Below, one piece after another: positions 1 to 6,983 of a DNA stretch of 64,000 bases. Location of the stretch: NCBI RefSeq assembly GCF_018336935.1, contig NZ_CP068771.1, forward strand, positions 5,146,001 to 5,210,000, in the 5' to 3' direction. Both the position numbers and the translations under genes were made by a program. The notes under the pieces are model-generated. The model made no database searches. It worked only from the letters and a program-made list of their open reading frames with translations, and was not told the origin of the DNA. Position 1 is the first letter of the stretch. Each line of letters opens with the position of its first letter. This DNA comes from Serratia plymuthica (GTDB taxonomy: Bacteria > Pseudomonadota > Gammaproteobacteria > Enterobacterales > Enterobacteriaceae).

Positions 1-1
1 T

Positions 2-772
2 ATCATTTTTTACCGCTCCTTTATTAACGTACTGATCGTCGCCGCGTTGATTAAGGTTAAAAATCTCGGCTTCCGCACGCAGCACCTCGGTTTGCATATG
101 AAGCGCGCCGCCATCGGCAATGCGGCGATGTACTGCGGTTTTTATTCGCTGATCCATCTGCCGATCGCCACTGCCACCACGTTGGGTTACACCAACCCGA
201 TCTTTCAGTCGGCGATCGCCTTCGTGACCTCCAAAGGCCAGTTGACCGGCAAACTGTTGTTTTCCGTGCTGTTGGGGTTTATCGGCATACTGGTGTTGCT
301 GCGCCCGGACACGCCGAATGGCGAGTATGTCGCCACCCTGATTGGTCTGTTATCCGGGTTGTTGACCGCGCTGGCTTATTTCAATGTCGGTAAACTGGTG
401 CGCAGCGGCGAGCCGGAGTTGCGGGTGGTGTTTTATTTCTCGCTGGTGGGCACGGTGATTGGCTGTGTGATGACGGCGGCGATGGGCTTTACGGCCCTGG
501 ACAGCGCCATGATGCTGTGCGTAGGCGCCATCGGCGTATTCGGCAGCCTGGGGCAAATCACCATGACCCGTGCTTATGGCAGCGGCAACGCGGTGATTGT
601 CAGTATCCTGTCCTACAGCACCATCATTTTTTCCACGCTGCTTGGTTATCTGCTGTTTGGCGAAAAACTGTCTTATATTGCTGCGGCCGGCATGGCGCTG
701 ATTATTCTTTCCGGCGCATTGGCCATTTTGAAACGCAATCCGACGAAGGCCTCGAAGGCTGCGGCGGTATAA
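2..772 (+). CDS. EamA/DMT-family inner-membrane transporter, 5' end outside the window
   Basis: The reading frame is open from base 2, so the start codon lies upstream of the window; about 256 residues are visible. The protein is almost entirely hydrophobic helices, with the repeated layout of drug/metabolite transporters: a first EamA half is cut by the window edge, and a second runs from about residue 110 to 240 and ends in a short basic tail (KRNPTKASK). Motifs such as YTNPIFQS and GFIGILVLLRP are typical of the family. The substrate cannot be told from sequence. A DUF2938 membrane gene follows after 22 bases and is probably co-transcribed. Confidence 0.85.
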   Translation: MIFYRSFINVLIVAALIKVKNLGFRTQHLGLHMKRAAIGNAAMYCGFYSLIHLPIATATTLGYTNPIFQSAIAFVTSKGQLTGKLLFSVLLGFIGILVLLRPDTPNGEYVATLIGLLSGLLTALAYFNVGKLVRSGEPELRVVFYFSLVGTVIGCVMTAAMGFTALDSAMMLCVGAIGVFGSLGQITMTRAYGSGNAVIVSILSYSTIIFSTLLGYLLFGEKLSYIAAAGMALIILSGALAILKRNPTKASKAAAV

Positions 773-794
773 CAATAAACAAAGGAGAGGGCTA

Positions 795-1310
795 ATGGAC
801 TTGTGCCCTGCCAGGGAACTGGCGCGTTATGGACTGTTTGGCATTGTGGCGACACTCGGCATGGACCTGGTAAATTTTATTGCCTCGTCCGCCGGGATTA
901 TCGGTAAGCTGAATCTGGTTTTTATCGGCAATTTGGTTAATCAGTGGGGGCAGGGGCAATTTCTTTTCCTGCGGCCCGGCGATATTCCTCAGGTGCCGTA
1001 CGCATTATTATTGGGCTACGGTGCGCATTATTTTGCAGGCATCGTTCTGGCGCTGCTTTTTTATTATTTTATCTTTTCCGTTTATCACCCGCGCCGCGGT
1101 GCCTTGTGCCGGGCCGTTATTTATGGCCTGGTTTGTTCGCTTATATCGTTATGCTTGATTTATCCCTCGGTTGGATTAGGTTTTTTCGGCAGCGCCGCGA
1201 GCGGCCCCGGTCTGCTGGTGGCCAGCCTGGTCAACCATGCCGTCTATGGTTTGGTATTAGGCATTTGCGGTATTTGGCCACGCCGGCAGGCGGTTTGCGT
1301 GCTACGTTAA
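795..1310 (+). CDS. DUF2938-family inner-membrane protein
   Basis: This is a 171-residue protein with about four predicted membrane helices. The pattern fits DUF2938: an N-terminal GxxATLGMDL segment, a central HYFAGIVLALLF helix, an IYPSVGLGFFGS segment and a C-terminal NHAVYGLVLG helix. The family has no established function. The ATG at 795 follows a strong AGGAGAGG ribosome-binding site, and the gene lies 22 bases after the EamA transporter gene, so the two probably form a unit. The family assignment is from memory of the motif pattern and is less certain than the membrane topology. Confidence 0.7.
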   Translation: MDLCPARELARYGLFGIVATLGMDLVNFIASSAGIIGKLNLVFIGNLVNQWGQGQFLFLRPGDIPQVPYALLLGYGAHYFAGIVLALLFYYFIFSVYHPRRGALCRAVIYGLVCSLISLCLIYPSVGLGFFGSAASGPGLLVASLVNHAVYGLVLGICGIWPRRQAVCVLR

Positions 1311-1466
1311 AACGGCCATATTTTCTCCGCTCATGCATTAATGAATCACTGTGATGCATTCTTGGCTATTCTTGCCGTTATACCCAAACGGTATGATGAA
1401 CGCGTTTCCTGATTGAGTTTGGTTTTCAGGACAGTATGTTTATCCAGCTTGTTTCGGGAGAGAAAA

Positions 1467-2708
1467 ATGTCTGAAGGTGTCGCTGCCAATCAAGCAGCTA
1501 AAACGAATTCGGGCACGTCGCATTTTGCCATTCTGCTATTTTTAGCCTTGGCATTAATGTCTGCGTTGCTCAATAGCAGCGCGCCAACGCCGCTTTATCC
1601 GCTTTATCAACATGAATTGGGTTTAAGTTCGGTCAGCCTGACGATTATTTATGGCGCTTATGCTGCAGGCGTGCTGATTTCACTGTTTGGCGTCGGCAAC
1701 ATGGCCGGCAAGGTGAAAGACTTGCGCAGCATGATTGTGCCGGCGCTGCTGGTGGTTTTGGCCGGCGCGCTGCTGTTTTCGATGGCCAATTCGTTTTTGA
1801 TGATGTTTATGGCGCGGTTGCTGGCCGGGATTGGGACAGGTGCGCTGACCGGGGCGGCCAACATTGCGCTGGTGCGTTTTGGGCCGAAAGACGGCGGTAA
1901 AAATGCGGCGCTGATCGCTACGCTGTCGTTTACCCTAGGCTTGGCATTGGGGCCGATTTTCAGCGGCGTGGCGCTGCAAACCGGATTCCATACCACCTCA
2001 TTGCCCTTCATTATCATCATGGCGGTGGCGGCGGTAGCGGCTCTGGGCGTGATGCTGAAATGGCCGGGTGAAGTGGTGGTGGCGCCGGTAAGCGGAGCGC
2101 CGGTGGCTGCCGCACCGGAAAAGAGTTCGTTAGGTGATGGCCTGCGCGCCACGGGCGGCAAGTTCTTCCTGTGCGCCGGTGCGTTGTTCATCTGCTGGGC
2201 AGTCGCCGCCAGTATTCTGGCGATTGGCCCGAGCGTCTCGGAAAAGCTGCTGGGCATGCACAGCCGTGGCGTTTACGGTTACGTGATCGCCGTTTACCTG
2301 GTGATTGCCGGCATCAGCCAAATCCTCAGTCGCCGCATTAATGCGCGGCACTCGCTGATGTTTGGTTGCCTGGCGCAGGCGCTGTCGGTGGTGGTGTTCG
2401 CCGAGGCGATCCAGATCCACTCGCTGGGCCTGGCGGCCGCAGGGATGGTGATTGCCGGTTATGCTTACGGTGCGATTTTTGTCGGCAGCGCCACGCTGGT
2501 GAACCTGATTTCACCGAAGGCCAGCCATGCAAGACTGATTTCGCTGTTTTACGTTATTGCTTATATCGCCAACTGGGTACCCATCCTGCTGGGGGTCGTG
2601 ATCGACCATGCCAGCCTGCATTTGGCGGTCAACCTGTTATTTGTGGTCAGTGCCCTGGTGTGCTTGATTCTGAGCTTCATGGTGACCCGCGCGGGCTTCC
2701 CGCGCTGA
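1467..2708 (+). CDS. MFS-family transporter
   Basis: The protein has 413 residues from the ATG at 1467, which follows a GGGAGA ribosome-binding site; an in-frame upstream TTG at 1413 is less likely. Twelve hydrophobic segments are recognisable in two halves, separated by a hydrophilic Ala/Pro-rich loop near residues 205-220 (GAPVAAAPEKSS). The signature between helices 2 and 3 is weak (GNMAGKVKDLR), as in many sugar- or drug-efflux MFS proteins. The substrate is unknown. The region upstream (1311-1466) contains short inverted sequences such as ATACC-N5-GGTAT but no regulator gene. A strong terminator follows at 2831. Confidence 0.85.
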   Translation: MSEGVAANQAAKTNSGTSHFAILLFLALALMSALLNSSAPTPLYPLYQHELGLSSVSLTIIYGAYAAGVLISLFGVGNMAGKVKDLRSMIVPALLVVLAGALLFSMANSFLMMFMARLLAGIGTGALTGAANIALVRFGPKDGGKNAALIATLSFTLGLALGPIFSGVALQTGFHTTSLPFIIIMAVAAVAALGVMLKWPGEVVVAPVSGAPVAAAPEKSSLGDGLRATGGKFFLCAGALFICWAVAASILAIGPSVSEKLLGMHSRGVYGYVIAVYLVIAGISQILSRRINARHSLMFGCLAQALSVVVFAEAIQIHSLGLAAAGMVIAGYAYGAIFVGSATLVNLISPKASHARLISLFYVIAYIANWVPILLGVVIDHASLHLAVNLLFVVSALVCLILSFMVTRAGFPR

Positions 2709-2830
2709 TACCCGCCGCTTATCAAGCCGCAACATGATTGGTTGCAACTTGATATTCATAGGGGGTAAGAAAGAATACTTTAGCCACGCAATGTGGCGAA
2801 CGATTTCCCTGGTGTTGTTGTGTGTCATTT

Positions 2831-2859
2831 CCAGCGCGCTTGCCGCGCTGGTTTTTTTT
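2831..2859 (+). terminator. Intrinsic terminator after the MFS gene
   Basis: A perfect 8-bp stem (CCAGCGCG / CGCGCTGG) with loop CTTGC is followed by eight T residues. It lies about 120 bases after the MFS stop codon and just upstream of the CRP-type promoter of the next gene, so it insulates the two. Confidence 0.85.
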
Positions 2860-2907
2860 GTGACAAACCCTGCAAATCTGTAATTTCCATTTCTCATATT
2901 ACATATT

Positions 2908-2952
2908 TTATGTGACACTAATCACATAAATTTACCGGTTTTCGAGTACACT
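2908..2952 (+). promoter_or_regulatory. CRP site and class II-type promoter of the ycdZ homologue
   Basis: A 24-bp region holds the fully symmetric half-sites TTTATGTGA and TCACATAAA separated by six bases, matching the CRP consensus TGTGA-N6-TCACA perfectly. A -10 candidate TACACT lies at 2947-2952. This predicts a start near 2960, which puts the CRP centre close to -41.5, the spacing of class II CRP promoters. The downstream gene starts at 2982. Confidence 0.75.
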
Positions 2953-2981
2953 GCGCGCTTTCTTTTCTGCCGGGTCGATTT

Positions 2982-3485
2982 ATGAACGTTATTTTCGCCA
3001 TTGCCGTCACTACCGGAATTCTGTCCGGGGTCTGGGGATGGGTTGCCGTCAGCCTGGGGTTGATCGGCTGGGCCGGCTTTCTCGGTTGCACCGCTTATTT
3101 CGCCTGCCCACAGGGTGGTTTGAAAGGGTTGTTGATTAGCGTCCTGACCAGCTGTAGCGGGGTGTTTTGGGCGATGGCGATCATTCACGGCAGCGAGCTG
3201 GCGCCAGGCTGGAGCATGCTGGGCTACCTGCTGACCGGTATAGTGGCCTTCCTGATGTGTATTCAGGCAAAACAGCAGTGGCTGGGGTTCGTGCCCGGCA
3301 CCTTTATCGGCGCTTGCGCTACCTTTGCCGGCGGGGGCGACTGGCCGCTGGTGACGGCATCTTTATTGGTAGGGCTGGTGTTTGGTTACGCGATGAAAAA
3401 CAGCGGACTGTGGCTGGCGGCGCGCAGCGATAAGGCGAAAATACCTGACGTGGCTGCCGGGCATTCAAATAGTGCCGCCGAGTGA
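2982..3485 (+). CDS. ycdZ: DUF1097-family inner-membrane protein (YcdZ homologue)
   Basis: This 167-residue protein has about five membrane helices and is recognisable as the E. coli YcdZ family (DUF1097) by stretches such as GCTAYFACPQGGLKGL, SFVPGTFIGACATFAG-like sequence and GYAMKNSGLWLAARS. The family is of unknown function; an inner-membrane location is predicted. The ATG at 2982 is the first in frame and lies downstream of a near-perfect CRP site. Catabolite (cAMP-CRP) activation is therefore likely. Its 3' end overlaps that of the convergent idnR gene by 21 bases. E. coli YcdZ is about the same length. Confidence 0.85.
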   Translation: MNVIFAIAVTTGILSGVWGWVAVSLGLIGWAGFLGCTAYFACPQGGLKGLLISVLTSCSGVFWAMAIIHGSELAPGWSMLGYLLTGIVAFLMCIQAKQQWLGFVPGTFIGACATFAGGGDWPLVTASLLVGLVFGYAMKNSGLWLAARSDKAKIPDVAAGHSNSAAE

Positions 3486-4448
3486 AATGCGGTAGTGCAG
3501 GTCAACGCGCTCAATGCACGGCACCCCTTTTATGCGCTTTAGCAGGATCTCGGTGGCTACCTTGCCGATATCAAATCGGGGGGTAATCACGCTGGCGATG
3601 CCCGGCGTGGTGGCTTTACCGATATCCAGACCGTGAAAGCCTGACAGTGCGATGTCCTGCGGGACATTCAACCCGAGCCGCAGGCACTCCTGCAACACGC
3701 CCACCGCCAGATCGTCGTTAGTGCACAGTATGCCGTCCAGATCAGGATAAAGCCGACGCGCCATCGCCAGCATATCGGAGCCGACCGAGACCGATGAAAC
3801 CCGATGCGGCGTGATTTGCCGCGGGGTCAGCCCCTGATTTTCCATCGCCCGGCAATAGCCCTGAAAACGTTTCAAGTCGCGCGCATCGGACATGGCGCCG
3901 AAATAGACCACCTGGCGTTTGCCGCTGGCAAGCAGCGCTTCGGTCATGTCATAACCCGCCTGATAGTTATCGAACCCCACGGCAATTCGCCCTGCCGGCC
4001 CTTCCAGATCCATCACCTGCGCCACCGGGATTTTTGCCGCCGTCAGGTACTTTTCCGCCCGCAGAGTGTGTTGCGAATCGGTAAGGATCAGCCCGGCGAT
4101 CGGGTAGGCCAGCAACTGGACGATGTGCTCTTCCTCCCGCTCGCGGCTGTAGTCATAGTTCACCACCAGCGTTTGATAACCCTGATCCAGAGCGACGGAT
4201 TCGATGCCGGCCAGCAGATCGGCAAAGATCTGGTTGTTGAACGAGGGGACTAACACGCCGATGCGCGGTTTTTGGTTCGAACGCGCTTCATCCGTGTCGG
4301 TGAAGTTCACCTCTTTCATCACTTCGGCGATGCGCGCGGCGGTATCGGCCGCCACCTTTTCCGGCGTACGCAGATAGCGGCTGACGGTCATTTTGGTCAC
4401 ACCGGCGAGCAGCGCGATATCTTGCAGCGTAACGCGTTGGTTCTTCAT
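3465..4448 (-). CDS. idnR: LacI-family regulator of the idn module (IdnR/GntR type)
   Basis: The 327-residue protein has an N-terminal helix-turn-helix (VTLQDIALLAGVTKMTVSRY) and a periplasmic-binding-protein-like sensor from about residue 63. The sensor resembles E. coli IdnR throughout (PSFNNQIFADLLAGIES, CTNDDLAVG, SGFHGLDIG, VITPRFDIG). It is divergent from idnO-idnD, which fits control of idonate/5-ketogluconate use. One oddity: the hinge between DNA-binding and sensor domains (about residues 50-63, FTDTDEARSNQKPR) is about three residues shorter than in E. coli IdnR and lacks the usual YxPNxxAxxL hinge-helix pattern. A candidate 16-bp operator lies at 4600. Confidence 0.85.
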   Translation of the reverse strand: MKNQRVTLQDIALLAGVTKMTVSRYLRTPEKVAADTAARIAEVMKEVNFTDTDEARSNQKPRIGVLVPSFNNQIFADLLAGIESVALDQGYQTLVVNYDYSREREEEHIVQLLAYPIAGLILTDSQHTLRAEKYLTAAKIPVAQVMDLEGPAGRIAVGFDNYQAGYDMTEALLASGKRQVVYFGAMSDARDLKRFQGYCRAMENQGLTPRQITPHRVSSVSVGSDMLAMARRLYPDLDGILCTNDDLAVGVLQECLRLGLNVPQDIALSGFHGLDIGKATTPGIASVITPRFDIGKVATEILLKRIKGVPCIERVDLHYRISLGGTI

Positions 4449-4599
4449 TCTGGGGCCTTAACAGGGTGGGGCGGAAAAATCGCGGATAAGCCCATGTTAG
4501 CAAATCGATTTGGCGATAACAATCGACGTTATAAAGTATAAAAATCCTATTTATCAATGAAATATGTCGATGGTTTGGCCTGTGCGAATGCGTGGGGTC

Positions 4600-4651
4600 A
4601 CGTTAAAGGTAACAGCTTTTAGTAACATGATTTTAAGTGATGCAGCTCACA
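4600..4651 (+). promoter_or_regulatory. Candidate IdnR/GntR operator and CRP site upstream of idnO
   Basis: ACGTTAAAGGTAACAG at 4600-4615 matches 12 of 16 positions of the GntR/IdnR-type operator ATGTTA-CCGG-TAACAT. AGTGA-TGCAGC-TCACA at 4636-4651 matches the CRP consensus except for one base. Both lie in the 273-base divergent region between idnR and idnO. This is the layout expected for dual control by a LacI-family regulator and cAMP-CRP. I could not place the promoter with confidence. Confidence 0.6.
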
Positions 4652-4721
4652 TTTTTGCCGGCGGCAATCCGGTGAGATAGGCACCTGTGTTCTAACTGAA
4701 TGATAGGGATCGGGGAACCAT

Positions 4722-5486
4722 ATGAATAACTTATTTTCGCTGGATAATAAAAAAATACTGATTACCGGCGCGTCACGGGGCATTGGTTTTCTGCTGGCGC
4801 GCGGGCTGGCGCAGTACGGTGCGCACATTTTGGTCAACGCCACCAGCCGGGAAAACGCGCAGCGCGCGGTGGATGTTCTGCGGCGTGAAGGCTTCAGTGC
4901 CGATGCAGCCCCTTTTGACGTGACCGACTCGCAGGCCATTCATGCCGCCATTGAGCAAATAGAGGCGGAAATGGGCGGGATCGATGTGTTGATTAATAAC
5001 GCCGGTATCCAGCGGCGCCATCCCTTTACCGAATTCCCGGAAAAAGACTGGGACGATATTATCGCCGTCAATCAGAAAGCGGTATTTATGGTGTCGCAAA
5101 CCGTGGCGCGCCATATGGTGCAGCGCCAAAGCGGCAAAATTATCAACATCGGCTCGATGCAGAGTGAGCTGGGGCGCGACACCATTACGCCCTATGCCGC
5201 CTCCAAGGGGGCGGTGAAAATGCTGACGCGTGGCATGTGCGTGGAGCTGGCGCGTTACAACATTCAGGTCAACGGCATCGCGCCGGGCTATTTCAAAACC
5301 GAAATGACTCAGGCGCTGGTGGATAATCCGGAGTTTACCGCCTGGCTGACCAAACGCACCCCGGCCGCACGCTGGGGCGATCCGCAGGAGCTGATTGGCG
5401 CGGCGGTGTTTTTGTCGTCCAAAGCGTCGGACTTTGTTAATGGCCATTTGCTGTTTGTCGATGGCGGCATGTCCGCTGCGGTATAA
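4722..5486 (+). CDS. idnO: Gluconate 5-dehydrogenase (5-keto-D-gluconate 5-reductase)
   Basis: IdnO reversibly reduces 5-keto-D-gluconate to D-gluconate with NAD(P)H in the cytoplasm, the second step of L-idonate catabolism. The 254 residues equal the E. coli length. Short-chain dehydrogenase landmarks are visible: cofactor motif TGASRGIG near residue 17, NNAG near 94, the catalytic Ser in NIGSMQSELG, and YAASKGAVK carrying the Tyr-x3-Lys pair near 161-165. The C-terminal segment (RWGDPQELIGAAVFLSS, FVNGHLLFVDGGM) is nearly identical to E. coli IdnO. It is 24 bases upstream of idnD, so the two are probably co-transcribed. Confidence 0.93.
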   Translation: MNNLFSLDNKKILITGASRGIGFLLARGLAQYGAHILVNATSRENAQRAVDVLRREGFSADAAPFDVTDSQAIHAAIEQIEAEMGGIDVLINNAGIQRRHPFTEFPEKDWDDIIAVNQKAVFMVSQTVARHMVQRQSGKIINIGSMQSELGRDTITPYAASKGAVKMLTRGMCVELARYNIQVNGIAPGYFKTEMTQALVDNPEFTAWLTKRTPAARWGDPQELIGAAVFLSSKASDFVNGHLLFVDGGMSAAV

Positions 5487-5510
5487 CGGTCTGTTCAACG
5501 GAAAATCATG

Positions 5511-6542
5511 ATGAAAATTCAAACCCGGTCCTGTGTGGTCAACGGCAAATATGACGTGGCGGTGGTGGAGCAGGAGGTGGAATATCAGGGCACCGGCACG
5601 CTGGTGAAAATCACCCGTGGCGGAATCTGCGGTTCAGATCTGCATTATTATCAGGAAGGTAAGGTCGGCAGTTTTCAGGTGCGTCAGCCGATGGTGCTTG
5701 GCCATGAGGTGATCGGCGAAGTGGTGGCCAGCGATTCGGCGCTGCTGACACCGGGCCAGAAAGTGGCGCTGAACCCCAGCAAGCCATGCGGGCAGTGCAA
5801 ATATTGTCTGGCGAATCAGCAAAACCAATGTACCCAAATGCGTTTTTTCGGCAGCGCTATGTATTTCCCGCATGTTGACGGCGCTTTCACCCAGTACAAG
5901 GTGGTCGATAGCGCGCAGTGCATTGCGTTCGGCGCCGATCGCGACGAAAAGGTGATGGTGTTTGCCGAACCCTTGGCGGTGGCGATCCACGCCGCCAGGC
6001 AGCCCGGTGAAGTCAAAGGGAAAAAGGTGTTCGTGTCCGGTGTCGGCCCGATAGGTTGCTTACTGGTAGCGGCGCTGAAGGCGCTGGGTGCCGGCGAAAT
6101 TGTCTGCGCCGATCTTAGCCCGCGTTGCCTGGATATTGCCGGGGAAATGGGGGCCGACGTCCGTTTGCACGCCGCCGACGACGATTTCAGCGGTTATCTG
6201 CAGGACAAAGGTTATTTTGATATCGCTTTTGAGGTTTCCGGCCATCCGTCGTCTTTACAGCGCTGTCTGGAAATCACCCGCGCCAAAGGGACGGTGGTGC
6301 AGGTGGGCATGGGCGGCAGTTTCCCGGATTTCCCGCTGATGCTGCTGATTGCCAAAGAGCTGAACCTGCTGGGATCGTTTCGTTTTGTTGAGGAATTCTC
6401 GTTGGCGGTGGCCTGGCTGGCCGAAGGGACAGTCGATCCGCTGCCGCTGCTTTCTGCCGAGTTCGATAACCGGCAACTGGCGCAGGCGCTGGAGTTTGCC
6501 GGTGACAAGAGCCTGGCTGCCAAGGTGCAATTGGTGTTCTGA
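5511..6542 (+). CDS. idnD: L-idonate 5-dehydrogenase
   Basis: IdnD oxidises L-idonate to 5-ketogluconate. It belongs to the zinc medium-chain dehydrogenase family: GGICGSDLHYY holds the catalytic Cys, GHEVIG the zinc-binding His/Glu, a CGQCKYCLANQQNQC cluster binds structural zinc near residues 95-109, and SGVGPIGCL is the nucleotide-binding loop near residue 170. Starting at the second of two adjacent ATGs (5511) gives 343 residues, which aligns with the E. coli N-terminus; 5508 is the alternative. In E. coli the order is idnD-idnO-idnT-idnR; here idnO comes first and no idnT permease gene follows. Confidence 0.92.
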   Translation: MKIQTRSCVVNGKYDVAVVEQEVEYQGTGTLVKITRGGICGSDLHYYQEGKVGSFQVRQPMVLGHEVIGEVVASDSALLTPGQKVALNPSKPCGQCKYCLANQQNQCTQMRFFGSAMYFPHVDGAFTQYKVVDSAQCIAFGADRDEKVMVFAEPLAVAIHAARQPGEVKGKKVFVSGVGPIGCLLVAALKALGAGEIVCADLSPRCLDIAGEMGADVRLHAADDDFSGYLQDKGYFDIAFEVSGHPSSLQRCLEITRAKGTVVQVGMGGSFPDFPLMLLIAKELNLLGSFRFVEEFSLAVAWLAEGTVDPLPLLSAEFDNRQLAQALEFAGDKSLAAKVQLVF

Positions 6543-6628
6543 TTTTAGCCAATAGTCTGATGGCGTGGACCGGCGATCCTTGTCTATAGTTAAGAACCGT
6601 TTAATTTTTTAACCACGGAGAATTTAAC

Positions 6629-6940
6629 ATGGCGAGAAATACGGATGCGGATCAAACCACGCTGGATGACGATCTGAGAATGCTGAGTGACACGCTGGAA
6701 GAAGTGTTGAAATACTCCGGCGATCGCGCCGATCAGGCCTATATCGATATCAAGGCCCACGCGGAACAGGCGCTGAGCGAGGTAAAGTCGCGGCTGACTG
6801 ACACCACCGAATCCTACTATGCGCGGGCCAAGGATGCCGTTTGCCGCACCGACGGCTACGTGCGCGAAAAACCCTGGCACAGCGTTGGCATTGGCGCCAC
6901 GGTCGGTTTGGTGCTGGGCCTGTTGCTGGCGCGCAAATAA
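6629..6940 (+). CDS. elaB: ElaB/YqjD-family membrane-anchored ribosome-associated protein
   Basis: This 103-residue protein matches E. coli ElaB along its length (DDDLRMLSDTLEEVL, SYYARAKDAV, REKPWHSVGIGATVGLVLGL). It consists of an acidic amphipathic helical region followed by one C-terminal membrane helix ending in RK, so it is a tail-anchored inner-membrane protein. Family members (DUF883) bind ribosomes in stationary phase and ElaB is linked to oxidative-stress tolerance in E. coli (family knowledge). In E. coli elaB lies next to menF; here an 8.6-kb gene intervenes. The ATG at 6629 follows a CGGAG ribosome-binding site. Confidence 0.93.
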   Translation: MARNTDADQTTLDDDLRMLSDTLEEVLKYSGDRADQAYIDIKAHAEQALSEVKSRLTDTTESYYARAKDAVCRTDGYVREKPWHSVGIGATVGLVLGLLLARK

Positions 6941-6956
6941 CGGCCTGTTGAAGTTA

Positions 6957-6976
6957 GGCGCGGCAATCGCCGCGCC
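6957..6976. terminator. GC-rich hairpin between convergent genes
   Basis: A perfect 8-bp stem GGCGCGGC / GCCGCGCC with loop AATC lies between the stops of elaB and the convergent glucan synthase gene. No T tract follows on either strand, so it is at best a weak or protein-assisted terminator or an mRNA 3'-end stabiliser. Confidence 0.4.
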
Positions 6977-6983
6977 CCGAAGT

